Below are positions 60,401-62,500 of a stretch of 64,000 nt of DNA, in pieces. The notes beneath the pieces are model-generated. The model made no database searches, had not been told where the DNA came from, and was given only the letters and a program-made list of their open reading frames with translations. The first letter of the stretch is position 1. Each line of letters begins with the position of its first letter. A program made the translations under genes and the position numbers. The stretch comes from Adiantum capillus-veneris (taxonomy: Eukaryota; Streptophyta; Polypodiopsida; Polypodiales; Pteridaceae). The DNA lies in the NCBI GenBank assembly GCA_014529385.2, contig CM043962.1, positions 41,144,598 through 41,208,597 of the forward strand, written 5' to 3'.

Positions 60401-62083
60401 GATGACGTTAGTGGGGATGTTGTAGTATTTAGTCAATACCAGGCATGATGAAGTTGAAGGTTATATTGTCTTATGGGTGACTACCATGAGTCTGTAGCCG
60501 CACTTTCCTTCATAGGTGAATTTCGGCTCTTTCTGGATTCATCTAGGTATATATCTTGAAAGCCCATTATTCTTTAGGTGAGTGCCTTACTTTGTGCTCT
60601 ATGTTGTCTTGTGTGCTTGCTCTTACTCTTGGTTCCCATTCCAAACTTGAAGTTGCTTATTGAATCAAACAAATGACTTTCTATCACAATTTCAAGGTGT
60701 GGACCTACTTGTGGGCATTATGGTGAGAATGGGGATATTTTAGCTATCGTTCTCTTTCTAATAGTGATGATTGTAGTATGATGTCAAATTTTGAAGATAG
60801 TCTCTTAAAATTTTTCGTAAATCATCAAAGCTATGCACGATAAAAGTGATGTTAAGGCTGCATGTTGTGGCTTTGAATTTATCTTGTAAGGCTTCATTTC
60901 AAAAGTCCTTTTTGTTTCGAACTATTTTAGCTGGCATTAGGAAAATTTATCAGAGTTTGGTAAGTTTGGCCTCATGTCCATGGCGTTAATAACTTCAACG
61001 CTGGTTGGGCATCAGAAATAGATGAATGTCAATTAAGGAAGCTTCATCTGTCTGTTTTCTTGGTTTCATCTTTTTTTATTTTTTTTTCAAATGAATAGTC
61101 TCTTAAGCATATGTTTTTTTATTCAACTTCATTTGTTTCTTGTTGTTTCGTGTATTGCATGAGTTTAGATCCTTTTGACCTCATGAAACTATATATACAG
61201 AGGTTTGGTGTGTAGTAGCAAACAGAAGCAGGAGTAATAGAACTTGTTTGGTGCAAGGCTTTTAGGGAGCTGTGGGGCTTGGTACTTGAAGCTTGTGGTC
61301 TTCCTTAAGTTAATTGCACGGGTATCACTGCAACTTCGCGTGGAAGATAATGATGAGCTTTCATTGTTTTACCTTGCCACAGGAGAGGAACCTTTTCCAA
61401 GATCTTGTCTCAAGGGTTAGGGAACGAATAATAGAAAGTTTCAACCCTGCAGCTCTCGATATGTTTGAGAGAGAGTTCAGATTCTTTGATAAAGTTACAA
61501 ACATTTCTGGAGTTCTGTATCCTTTACCGAAGGAGCAGCGGCGTGCTGGTATAAAGAGGTGGATATTCATACCTTTGAAACTTTTTGATGTGAATGTTTT
61601 AAGCTTCAATTGATGATTCAGTGTTCTGTGCGTTACAGGGAATTGGAGAAAATTGAATTGGAGGGTGAGGACCTTTACTTACCTACAGCCCCAAACAAGT
61701 TAGTCAGAGGGATTCAAGTTAACAGTGGAATACCATTACAATCAGCAGCAAAGGTTCCCATTATGGTCACATTCGATGTGGTGGACAGAAATAACACCAG
61801 TGTGATCAGGCCGCAGGCTTGCATTTTCAAGGTTGATAGGAAGTTCCCAAAGTCTGCTTGAATACAATCTGACAAACATTTTCATGATATAAACAAATTG
61901 CTCACGAGTCTTAAATTTTTTTTGTGGTCGTGAGCCAAACAGGTGGGGGATGATTGTAGGCAAGATGTACTAGCGCTCCAAGTAATTTCCTTGTTGAGAG
62001 ACATTTTTAAAGCTTCTGGACTGAACCTCTATTTATTTCCATATGGTGTCCTTCCAACTGGCTGTGGGAAGGGCATTATTGAG
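4264..62083 (+). CDS. PI4KA1: phosphatidylinositol 4-kinase alpha 1 (type III), 23 exons in window, 3' end missing
   Basis: Makes phosphatidylinositol 4-phosphate from phosphatidylinositol and ATP. In plants PI4Kα1 acts at the plasma membrane in a complex with NPG, HYC and EFOP proteins (established knowledge). Twenty-three exons join in phase into 1845 codons without a stop: 4264-5343, 5457-5795, 5881-6027, 6343-6513, 6593-6751, 6833-6960, 7085-7391, 7473-7641, 21860-22074, 22180-22338, 22420-22596, 22682-23206, 23532-23894, 24006-24217, 30838-31033, 31112-31242, 31323-31476, 31565-31831, 31909-31986, 32133-32180, 61383-61558, 61639-61831, 61943-62083. Residues 1 to about 1450 are the helical solenoid, about 1480-1680 the lipid-kinase accessory region ([32 protein letters not shown]), and 1735-1845 the kinase N-lobe ([41 protein letters not shown]). 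Plant homologues are about 2030 residues, so roughly 185 C-terminal residues with the catalytic loop lie beyond the window. The Met at 4264 was chosen because MDSLTQL aligns with the homologous start. Confidence 0.95.
5457..5795 (+). CDS. PI4KA1: PI4KA1 exon 2 (361-473)
   Basis: Acceptor TCACAG|CAC, donor CGCAG|GTGATT, phase 0 both sides. Helical solenoid (ends NLVMATCAQ), aligned with LVLAVCAQ-type sequence in homologues. Confidence 0.9.
5881..6027 (+). CDS. PI4KA1: PI4KA1 exon 3 (474-522)
   Basis: Reads VDPWSN...[15 protein letters not shown]...SVRESNEL. Acceptor TTTCACAG, donor GAGCTG|GTATTT. No initiating Met of its own; found by homology and phase-0 junctions. Confidence 0.9.
6343..6513 (+). 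CDS. PI4KA1: PI4KA1 exon 4 (523-579)
   Basis: Begins [20 protein letters not shown] and ends SRLRLK. Acceptor GTGAAG, donor AAG|GTTCAG (weak), phase 0. Confidence 0.88.
6593..6751 (+). CDS. PI4KA1: PI4KA1 exon 5 (580-632)
   Basis: Contains [14 protein letters not shown] and [10 protein letters not shown], near-identical to plant homologues. Acceptor CTAAGCAG, donor GAG|GTACAC, phase 0. Confidence 0.92.
6833..6960 (+). CDS. PI4KA1: PI4KA1 exon 6 (633 to 675, split codon)
   Basis: [20 protein letters not shown] followed by [14 protein letters not shown]. Acceptor TTTACAG, donor GGCAA|GTAAGA. Two bases carry over to the next exon (Lys codon AA|G). Confidence 0.92.
7085..7391 (+). CDS. PI4KA1: PI4KA1 exon 7 (675-777)
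   Basis: [20 protein letters not shown], then [17 protein letters not shown] and a variable linker, ending QGTPPL. Acceptor GTCTGCAG, donor CTT|GTGAGT, phase 0 exit. Confidence 0.92.
7473..7641 (+). CDS. PI4KA1: PI4KA1 exon 8 (778-834, split codon)
   Basis: [20 protein letters not shown], ending LSTISG. Acceptor TTTAATAG, donor TCAG|GTATAA. The Gly codon is completed 14.2 kb downstream in exon 9. Confidence 0.92.
7793..7815. repeat. (CA)n at LINE 3' end
   Basis: About ten CA units directly beyond the 3' terminus of the antisense LINE, as at the second LINE copy near 15165-15266. Confidence 0.85.
7816..10080 (-). mobile_element. LINE fragment (3' part), antisense, split by a solo LTR
   Basis: The minus strand encodes the distal reverse-transcriptase/connection region ([34 protein letters not shown]; about 9984-9480) and then a 3' UTR. 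It matches the copy at 15267-17720 in order and sequence. The 3' end near 7816 is a short ATTTC repeat joined to (TG)n. The coding part has stops and frame breaks, and the 5' end is lost at about 10080, where it abuts an unrelated gypsy gag piece. A family-D solo LTR interrupts it at 8364-8984. Confidence 0.8.
8364..8984 (-). mobile_element. family D solo LTR inserted in LINE
   Basis: Begins TGTCACAAGACGGG and ends GCAGTTTGTGACA (8-bp inverted termini TGTCACAA/TTGTGACA with one change). It is 621 bp, flanked by GCTTT (8359-8363) and GCTCT (8985-8989), a 5-bp TSD with one mismatch. The uninterrupted LINE copy at 16275-16285 has GCAGCTCG at the empty site. Orientation follows the element's primer-site convention seen at 34.7 kb. 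It is the product of LTR-LTR recombination. Confidence 0.85.
10081..11490 (-). mobile_element. decayed family C-related Ty3/gypsy fragment: gag start plus LTR
   Basis: On the minus strand, 10081-10200 encodes a gag N-terminal piece ([16 protein letters not shown], compare [14 protein letters not shown] of family C). About 10215 to 11490 is a diverged family-C-like LTR: shared blocks include GCTCCGATTCGCGTGCCGGT near 10550 and GCTCGAG/CCCGCAG near 10590, with TTACAGCA blocks. No pol remains. Confidence 0.7.
11490..12640. mobile_element. probable LTR or non-coding retroelement DNA
   Basis: Starts TGTTAGGTGCAGCGG and contains a GAC triplet run at 11806-11822 and a degenerate GCTGAAAACGCTG repeat (about 11960-12120). 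No protein domain is recognisable in either orientation. I read it as part of an unclassified LTR element; the boundaries are soft. Confidence 0.35.
12641..13130. other. AT-rich intronic DNA
   Basis: I see no gene or defined repeat in this stretch. Confidence 0.4.
13133..13480. repeat. diverged tandem repeat of about 100 bp
   Basis: Two clear units (13136-13231 and 13232-13310) share CATATGGATAG(C/T)CGTTTCTAG and CGAACGCAAC-like blocks with GTGTGG(C/T)CAAAATT. A third, much diverged unit lies at about 13391-13480. Confidence 0.6.
14140..14850 (-). pseudogene. unrecognised degenerate ORFs, probably transposon-derived
   Basis: Minus-strand frames 14836-14519 and 14561-14265 overlap. The second is strongly charged and probably coiled coil ([20 protein letters not shown], then [20 protein letters not shown]). 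I recognise no family. They sit between clear transposons in the same antisense direction as the LINEs. Confidence 0.3.
15160..15266. repeat. (CA)n(GA)n compound microsatellite at LINE 3' end
   Basis: ACACACGCGCGCGTG, then (CA)n to about 15197, then (GA)n to 15266. It is directly followed by the 3' end of the antisense LINE. Confidence 0.95.
15267..17719 (-). mobile_element. LINE fragment with reverse transcriptase, antisense
   Basis: The minus strand carries the RT core at 17710-17384 ([33 protein letters not shown] with the YADD active site), then the connection region 17338-16514 ([31 protein letters not shown]) and a C-terminal zinc motif near 16460-16400 (CPLC, then H and C in the CCHC pattern). 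The endonuclease and RT fingers are lost at about 17719. The phrase [10 protein letters not shown] differs from the GLRQGDPLSP-type motif of ordinary plant L1 elements. The 3' UTR is interrupted at 15660-16255 by a pyrimidine-rich stretch. The element is 5'-truncated and frame-broken near 17340-17384 and 16514. Confidence 0.85.
15660..16255. repeat. pyrimidine-rich insertion or expansion in LINE 3' UTR, with C30 tract
   Basis: Absent from the LINE copy at 8240-8345. Mostly CT/CCT runs with a homopolymer of about 30 C at 15837-15866. Open frames on both strands are low-complexity artefacts. Confidence 0.7.
17746..17999 (+). mobile_element. LTR of a small (Copia- or TRIM-like) element
   Basis: A 254-bp block beginning TGTTAAAG and ending TTTGACA, immediately followed by an initiator-Met primer site. 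It resembles a 5' LTR on the + strand. The body downstream is interrupted by the family-B element at 18336. No partner LTR was found in the window. Confidence 0.6.
18000..18011 (+). promoter_or_regulatory. primer-binding site, initiator tRNA-Met
   Basis: TGGTATCAGAGC, the standard plant LTR-element primer site complementary to the 3' end of tRNA-iMet, directly after the LTR end at 17999. Confidence 0.75.
18331..18335. repeat. left TSD of family B element
   Basis: GTGCA, identical to 21450-21454. Confidence 0.85.
18336..18888 (-). repeat. family B 3' LTR (left)
   Basis: 553 bp. Carries the GGCGCCCCTTTCGGTATTTC core (reverse complement of the shared LTR motif) near 18476 and a 17-base A-run region near 18760. 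Confidence 0.88.
18889..18904 (-). promoter_or_regulatory. family B polypurine tract
   Basis: On the minus strand CTTTCAAGAGGGGGGTA abuts the 3' LTR; it primes plus-strand synthesis. Confidence 0.75.
20871..20882 (-). promoter_or_regulatory. family B primer-binding site, tRNA-iMet
   Basis: Minus strand TGGTATCAGAGC, one base inside the 5' LTR boundary at 20884. Confidence 0.85.
20884..21449 (-). repeat. family B 5' LTR (right)
   Basis: 566 bp partner of 18336-18888; includes an extra GGGTTTCTGGCAGAAATTA unit near 21395. Confidence 0.88.
21450..21454. repeat. right TSD of family B element
   Basis: GTGCA, matching 18331-18335. Confidence 0.85.
21455..21859. other. end of intron 8
   Basis: Probably the interior of the element whose LTR is at 17746. 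It includes a small direct repeat of CAAGACATTGGTCTTA near 21565 and 21586. The last 150 bp are ordinary T-rich intron leading to the acceptor GAACAG. Confidence 0.4.
21860..22074 (+). CDS. PI4KA1: PI4KA1 exon 9 (834-905)
   Basis: [18 protein letters not shown] and [15 protein letters not shown], closely matching homologues. Acceptor TGAACAG, donor TTG|GTATGT. Confidence 0.92.
22180..22338 (+). CDS. PI4KA1: PI4KA1 exon 10 (906-958)
   Basis: [35 protein letters not shown]. Acceptor GTGCAAG is weak, so the exact 5' edge is the least certain part; donor CGACAG|GTTTTA. Confidence 0.82.
22420..22596 (+). CDS. PI4KA1: PI4KA1 exon 11 (959-1017)
   Basis: [15 protein letters not shown] ... [11 protein letters not shown] in a frame with no Met. 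Acceptor TCTATAG, donor TTGCAG|GTAATT, phase 0. Confidence 0.9.
22682..23206 (+). CDS. PI4KA1: PI4KA1 exon 12 (1018-1192)
   Basis: Begins [20 protein letters not shown], contains an Ala run ([11 protein letters not shown]) and a basic variable linker, ends AAFIVSEL. Acceptor AATTTAG, donor TTG|GTATTG, phase 0. Confidence 0.9.
23250..23430. repeat. tandem duplication in intron 12
   Basis: Two diverged units of about 90 bp share AGGAGTTTGTGTGTT(T/C)ATGGCT and a CATAC/GTAGAG block. Confidence 0.6.
23532..23894 (+). CDS. PI4KA1: PI4KA1 exon 13 (1193-1313)
   Basis: Highly conserved: [63 protein letters not shown]. Acceptor TTATGCAG, donor GAG|GTAAAA, phase 0. Confidence 0.95.
24006..24217 (+). 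CDS. PI4KA1: PI4KA1 exon 14 (1314-1384, split codon)
   Basis: [46 protein letters not shown]. Acceptor TTGTGTAG, donor TATTG|GTAAGG. The split Cys codon (TG|C...) is completed 6.6 kb downstream. Confidence 0.93.
24480..26110 (-). pseudogene. hAT-superfamily transposase (DUF659-type), broken, antisense
   Basis: Minus strand, in order: a BED-like zinc finger remnant near 26000 (CKLC with later H), a linker with alternating Gly-Ala repeats near 25895-25860, the lead-in FYYHDHIPF, a 118-bp intron (25728-25611, GTAAGC...AATAG), then the DUF659 core ([70 protein letters not shown]) and the downstream [20 protein letters not shown] region. Disabled by a stop before the DPNKKEK segment (about 25806), a TAA at about 24960 and a frame change near 24640. 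The second catalytic Asp lies in the VTDGEAS context. Terminal inverted repeats were not located. Confidence 0.8.
26155..26470. repeat. degenerate GAGAGCTTGAG purine-rich repeat
   Basis: About 300 bp made mostly of GAG(A/C)(G/T)CTTGAG-like units. Long minus-strand Ser/Leu-rich open frames across it are artefacts. Confidence 0.75.
26924..27145. repeat. 111-bp near-perfect tandem duplication in LINE endonuclease
   Basis: Units 26924-27034 and 27035-27145 are nearly identical (I see one internal difference, GAAATTGGGG against GAAACTGGGG). The duplication is therefore much younger than the LINE decay. Confidence 0.9.
28857..28889. repeat. poly-G tract (26 G, then A and six G)
   Basis: Followed by a G-rich stretch to about 29110 on the strand transcribed into the kinase pre-mRNA; it could form G-quadruplexes. 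Confidence 0.9.
29216..30440 (-). mobile_element. degenerate LINE-related fragment, antisense
   Basis: At 29340-29480 two diverged copies of a segment (GGATGGAAGG(A)GAGTCAAGGTCATA) correspond to the region of the other LINEs that encodes HG(F/L)..(L)PPF in the connection domain. The rest keeps short open frames only. Confidence 0.45.
30457..30573. repeat. 60-bp tandem duplication
   Basis: Two units share GAGTCCAACTGAATTAATA followed by AACTGCTTAGAGATGC and TACACTCCCC. Confidence 0.9.
30838..31033 (+). CDS. PI4KA1: PI4KA1 exon 15 (1384-1449)
   Basis: [20 protein letters not shown] matches the LGWFAHQPEWYDVN region of homologues. Acceptor GTAATACAG, donor CGCAG|GTCAGC. The exon has no stop; the frame meets a stop shortly after the donor. 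Confidence 0.9.
31112..31242 (+). CDS. PI4KA1: PI4KA1 exon 16 (1450-1493, split codon)
   Basis: [17 protein letters not shown], then [19 protein letters not shown]. Acceptor GTCTTGTAG, donor CTCAG|GTATTA. Confidence 0.95.
31323..31476 (+). CDS. PI4KA1: PI4KA1 exon 17 (1493-1544)
   Basis: [39 protein letters not shown]. Acceptor GGAAGCAG, donor GTGCAG|GTATTT, phase 0 exit. Confidence 0.92.
31565..31831 (+). CDS. PI4KA1: PI4KA1 exon 18 (1545-1633)
   Basis: [55 protein letters not shown]. The acceptor is a TAGCAG tandem: the distal AG at 31563-31564 matches homologue spacing, the proximal one would add a Gln. Donor GGT|GTAAGC, required by the phase of exon 19. Confidence 0.95.
31909..31986 (+). 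CDS. PI4KA1: PI4KA1 exon 19 (1634-1659)
   Basis: [26 protein letters not shown]. Acceptor ATCTTGCAG, donor CTTCAG|GTCGAC, phase 0. Confidence 0.93.
32133..32180 (+). CDS. PI4KA1: PI4KA1 exon 20 (1660-1675), 48-nt exon
   Basis: [16 protein letters not shown], the short variable linker before the kinase domain (GESVQETPKDG type in homologues). Acceptor GCATTTCAG, donor ATCCAG|GTGAAA. It is separated from exon 21 by 29.2 kb of transposons. Confidence 0.88.
32597..32663. repeat. (CT)n and C-rich tract at LINE 3' end
   Basis: CT runs and about 17 C directly beyond the 3' end of an antisense LINE fragment. Confidence 0.85.
32664..33109 (-). mobile_element. second LINE type, 3' end fragment, antisense
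   Basis: Matches 62180-62500 in order: CATCTCAAGG(C/G)CAT(G/A)GCCT, then AAGAAAAA and TTCCCA(G/A)G(T/A)ACCCTA(A/T)T blocks. Only 3' UTR-like sequence remains. It is joined at about 33110 to a family-D interior. Confidence 0.65.
33580..34004 (-). CDS. family D short ORF (element 1), function unknown
   Basis: A minus-strand frame of about 92 codons from 34004 to a TGA at about 33727, then open again to about 33598. It includes [40 protein letters not shown] and, after the [21 protein letters not shown]. The same protein segment is readable in element 3 (+ strand, 55208-55560) and, decayed, in element 2 (37329-37000). I recognise no gag, protease, RT or integrase motif. It is the only coding sequence visible in family D; a gag relic is possible. 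Confidence 0.45.
34084..34657 (+). mobile_element. family B-like solo LTR nested in family D
   Basis: TGTCACAAACTGATGACG to GTCCAAGCTGGTTACA, 574 bp, + strand. Flanks GGTAT (34079-34083) and TGTAT (34658-34662) are a 5-bp TSD with one change; the empty site is GGTATGCTTTCAG at 52200 and 52299. Confidence 0.85.
34689..34700 (-). promoter_or_regulatory. family D primer-binding site, tRNA-iMet
   Basis: Minus strand TGGTATCAGAGC, one base inside the LTR starting at 34702. Confidence 0.8.
34702..35408 (-). repeat. family D LTR (element 1, 5' LTR)
   Basis: 707 bp, TGTCACAAGACGGG to TTTGTGACA. A TATTTAAAGGC TATA-like box (complement near 34945) and the shared core lie inside. Several tandem-like CCGTACAG..TGCCACGT units fill 35045-35215. 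Confidence 0.85.
35445..35449. repeat. left TSD of family D element 2
   Basis: AACTA, identical to 53393-53397, 17.9 kb away. Confidence 0.8.
35450..36058 (-). repeat. family D element 2, 3' LTR
   Basis: 609 bp, TGTCACAAGACTGCGC to CAATTTGTGACA. Followed at 36059-36074 by the complement of a purine tract (minus strand CTTTCAAGAAGGGAGAA). Confidence 0.85.
36545..36770. repeat. about 55-60-bp tandem repeat in family D interior
   Basis: Four units share ACAA(C/A)(C/G)AAACGCTC(C/T)CCA(G/A)AC and CGTCGTT(C/T)(C/G)GAGG. A single diverged unit is present in element 1 (33180-33225) and element 3 (about 55865-55965), so copy number varies. Confidence 0.8.
37330..38795 (+). repeat. family C outer 5' LTR
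   Basis: 1466 bp, TGTCACCAGCGTGTGAC to GGCCGGTTACA. Shares subfamily-specific blocks with 50612-51996 (for example GACGTCATTACCTCTGGAAT against GATGTCATTACCTCTGGAAT) that the inner LTR pair lacks. Confidence 0.88.
38796..38815 (+). promoter_or_regulatory. family C primer-binding site, possibly tRNA-Glu
   Basis: TGGTTCCATCGACGGGATT follows the LTR. It resembles the complement of a plant tRNA-Glu 3' end (TGGTTCCGTCGCCGGGA) and not the iMet site used by families B and D. Confidence 0.45.
38903..39501 (+). pseudogene. family C outer copy: gag N-terminus fused to RT end
   Basis: The frame opens [18 protein letters not shown], contains [15 protein letters not shown], and near 39462 jumps to sequence coding the end of RT ([15 protein letters not shown] in another frame). 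Compared with the inner copy, about 2.3 kb (42967 to 45310) is missing. GGAAC/GGGAC at the join suggests a short-homology deletion. Confidence 0.8.
39595..40827 (+). pseudogene. family C outer copy: RNase H and integrase, cut by the inner copy
   Basis: RNase H ([37 protein letters not shown]), integrase HHCC finger ([10 protein letters not shown]) and DDE core ([17 protein letters not shown], then [10 protein letters not shown] where the usual D before GQS is A). The true frame stops at 40827, where the inner LTR enters after STGK. Confidence 0.85.
40828..42305 (+). repeat. family C inner 5' LTR
   Basis: 1478 bp, TGTCACCAGCGTGTGAC to GGCTGGTTACA. The poly(A)-signal-like AATAAAGAAATACCG is at about 42099-42113. 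Confidence 0.9.
42412..43920 (+). pseudogene. family C inner gag, broken
   Basis: Opens [21 protein letters not shown] at 42664-42666, further breaks near 42835 and 43040. The 43083-43940 frame holds the conserved gag core ([45 protein letters not shown]). No CCHC knuckle is seen before the frame leaves at 43940. Confidence 0.85.
43928..44515 (+). pseudogene. family C inner protease region
   Basis: Retroviral-type aspartic protease region. The flap-side motif [11 protein letters not shown] is present, but the active site reads [11 protein letters not shown], with Pro where D(S/T)GA is expected, so it is probably inactive. The frame ends in TAA at 44513-44515, whereas an intact element would read through into RT. 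Confidence 0.75.
44585..45094 (+). pseudogene. family C inner reverse transcriptase, N-terminal two thirds
   Basis: [40 protein letters not shown] and the active site FFDD (45056-45067). One extra base near 45072-45078 shifts the frame, giving a premature TGA. The rest of RT continues in the next frame. Confidence 0.85.
45114..46877 (+). pseudogene. family C inner RT thumb, RNase H and integrase
   Basis: [20 protein letters not shown], RNase H ([28 protein letters not shown]), integrase HHCC finger and DDE core ([44 protein letters not shown]). A 2-base deletion near 46865 relative to the 49.5-kb copy shifts the frame before the chromodomain. Confidence 0.88.
46840..47334 (+). pseudogene. 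family C inner integrase tail and chromodomain
   Basis: [16 protein letters not shown] (GPY/F-type region with MRYYGPFQV), [16 protein letters not shown], then the chromodomain-like [20 protein letters not shown]. Chromodomains direct integration to particular chromatin marks. Confidence 0.85.
47335..47906 (+). other. family C inner 3' non-coding region and purine tract
   Basis: Non-coding, with repeated CAGTGGCAAAATG/CAATGGCAGAGTG blocks near 47640-47710. Ends in the purine tract TTTCAAGAGGCGGGTA (47891-47906) next to the 3' LTR. Confidence 0.75.
47907..49384 (+). repeat. family C inner 3' LTR
   Basis: 1478 bp, same length as the 5' LTR and very similar to it; the core reads GAAATATCGAAAGGGGCGCC with one change. 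Confidence 0.9.
49385..50040 (+). pseudogene. family C outer copy: integrase tail and chromodomain, frame intact
   Basis: Continues the outer integrase interrupted at 40827. 49408-50040 stays open through [30 protein letters not shown] and [20 protein letters not shown] to a TGA. Confidence 0.85.
50041..50611 (+). other. family C outer 3' non-coding region and purine tract
   Basis: Homologous to 47335-47906; purine tract TTTCAAGAGGCGGGTA at 50596-50611. Confidence 0.75.
50612..51996 (+). repeat. family C outer 3' LTR, right end truncated
   Basis: Begins TGTCACCAGCGTGTGAC, follows 37330-38795 closely, and stops at GCGCAGGTAT, about 100 bp short of the LTR end. Confidence 0.85.
52103..52784 (-). 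repeat. partial duplication: family D leader, primer site and truncated LTR
   Basis: The leader (starting GCTAATAAGTCTGGG), primer site 52339-52328 and 330 bp of LTR (52341-52670) are followed by a second leader (52669 on) with primer site 52783-52772 (one base changed, TGGTATCAAAGC) and the complete LTR at 52785. Within the first leader a unit of about 96 bp (CCCGAA(T/G)ATACTTCAA...GGTATGCTTTCA) is itself doubled (52122-52211, 52218-52311). Confidence 0.75.
52785..53392 (-). repeat. family D element 2, 5' LTR
   Basis: 608 bp, TGTCACAAGACGGGGC to CAATTTGTGAGA; the last CA is mutated to GA, but AACTA follows directly (53393-53397). Confidence 0.82.
53398..53750 (+). mobile_element. remnant interior of a family B-like LTR element with purine tract
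   Basis: No coding domain is left. Ends in TTTCAAGAGGGGGAAA (53735-53750) directly before the LTR at 53751, so it is the 3' end of an LTR-element interior. The matching left part is probably 35409-35449. Confidence 0.55.
53751..54540 (+). mobile_element. family B-like 3' LTR
   Basis: 790 bp, TGTCACAAAGTGATGAGG to GCCCAAGTCTGTTACA, + strand; carries the degenerate core AAAAGAAATACCTAAAG near 54367. Confidence 0.75.
54541..54660 (+). mobile_element. family B-like LTR fragment, left of element 3
   Basis: Resembles the middle of the LTR at 34084-34657 (TGATGACGTACGGAATTCC, GTTGACGTGGC). It resumes at 57165 after the nested family-D element. Confidence 0.55.
54661..57164 (+). mobile_element. family D element 3 (non-autonomous), sense
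   Basis: 5' LTR truncated (54661-55203; its last ~190 bp and primer site are lost), interior 55204-56403, 3' LTR 56404-57164. Outer flanks GGCCT (54656-54660) and GGCCC (57165-57169) fit a 5-bp TSD with one change. The interior carries the family ORF segment ([41 protein letters not shown]) and nothing of pol. Confidence 0.8.
56404..57164 (+). repeat. family D element 3, 3' LTR
   Basis: 761 bp, TGTCACAAATTGTTGACG to CCGTTATA (terminal TGTGACA decayed). TTTAAATATGAG at 56890-56901 is a TATA-like box; the exact core GAAATACCGAAAGGGGCGCC is at 56983-57002. A (TC)n tract lies at 57042-57088. Confidence 0.82.
57165..57550 (+). mobile_element. family B-like LTR, right part
   Basis: Resumes the LTR left at 54660 and ends GTCCAAGCTTGTAACA. 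Contains AATAAAGAAATACTGAAAGG near 57350 and (CTT)n(CT)n at 57417-57474. Confidence 0.65.
57600..59040 (+). mobile_element. LINE fragment, sense strand, degenerate
   Basis: The + strand retains an RT finger-like segment ([25 protein letters not shown]; 57725-57810), then a connection segment with [19 protein letters not shown] (57920-57980) matching [11 protein letters not shown] of the intron 8 LINEs, and a zinc motif ([18 protein letters not shown]; 58743-58790) matching their CPLC...H...C. The YADD core region is deleted. It is the only LINE here in sense orientation. Confidence 0.7.
59060..60560. repeat. long direct repeats, four partial units
   Basis: A segment with ACTGAAC(T/G)TTGTGTTGATGTATGC, CACCCACTATTGGGCA and GTTAGTGGGGATGTTGTA recurs near 59156, 59605, 59812 and 60286. 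A second segment (TTTTTGTTGCATTAATTCTT) recurs near 59069, 59531 and 60199. Spacing is irregular (about 200-670 bp), so it is not a simple satellite. It follows the sense LINE and may be its 3' region. No coding sequence. Confidence 0.75.
60561..61382. other. end of intron 20
   Basis: T-rich sequence with no recognisable gene or transposon; it ends in the acceptor CTTGCCACAG. Confidence 0.5.
61383..61558 (+). CDS. PI4KA1: PI4KA1 exon 21 (1676-1734, split codon)
   Basis: Contains [39 protein letters not shown]. Acceptor TTGCCACAG, donor AAGAG|GTGGAT; Arg codon AG|G spans the junction. This leads into the kinase domain. Confidence 0.95.
61639..61831 (+). CDS. PI4KA1: PI4KA1 exon 22 (1734-1798)
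   Basis: [45 protein letters not shown]. Start of the kinase N-lobe; the Lys of IFK is the expected ATP-contact residue. Acceptor GCGTTACAG, donor AAG|GTTGAT. Confidence 0.95.
61943..62083 (+). CDS. PI4KA1: PI4KA1 exon 23 (1799-1845), last exon in window
   Basis: [40 protein letters not shown]-like end. Acceptor CCAAACAG; donor GAG|GTCCCT is weak and runs straight into a TC microsatellite. The catalytic (HIDFGF-type) and activation loops are expected downstream of 64000. Confidence 0.92.
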
Positions 62084-62086
62084 GTC

Positions 62087-62087
62087 C

Positions 62088-62175
<88 letters not shown>
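62087..62175. repeat. (TC)n(AC)n microsatellite at the exon 23 donor
   Basis: CT units to about 62114, then CA units to about 62175. Starts 3 bp after the GT of the splice donor and ends at the 3' end of an antisense LINE. Confidence 0.95.
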
Positions 62176-62178
<3 letters not shown>

Positions 62179-62500
62179 GAAAACTCTTCTTATCAAAATA
62201 ATCATCTCAAGGGCATAGCCTTAAGAAAAATGCTCAAAGCTGATCACCACAGATGCATGATCTCCAGAACGTCCATGAAATATACATAAAATTACTAAGA
62301 CTACTTCCTGGTTTTTAAAAACAGTCTCTCAGTTAATCGTTTTGTTGTAATTCTAGAGGAGAAAAAATCTCTTCATACTGTGTCATGAGCACAACATTTG
62401 GAATGTCATTTCTATCAGGAAGTGCATAAGGGTACAGCATAATTCCCAAGAACCCTATTAGGCTCAGGAGAGGCAGGTTGTTTACATTGCCAAGACAATG
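62176..62500 (-). mobile_element. second LINE type, 3' end, antisense
   Basis: Homologous to 32664-33000. The 3' end joins the microsatellite, as with the other LINE copies. Confidence 0.65.
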
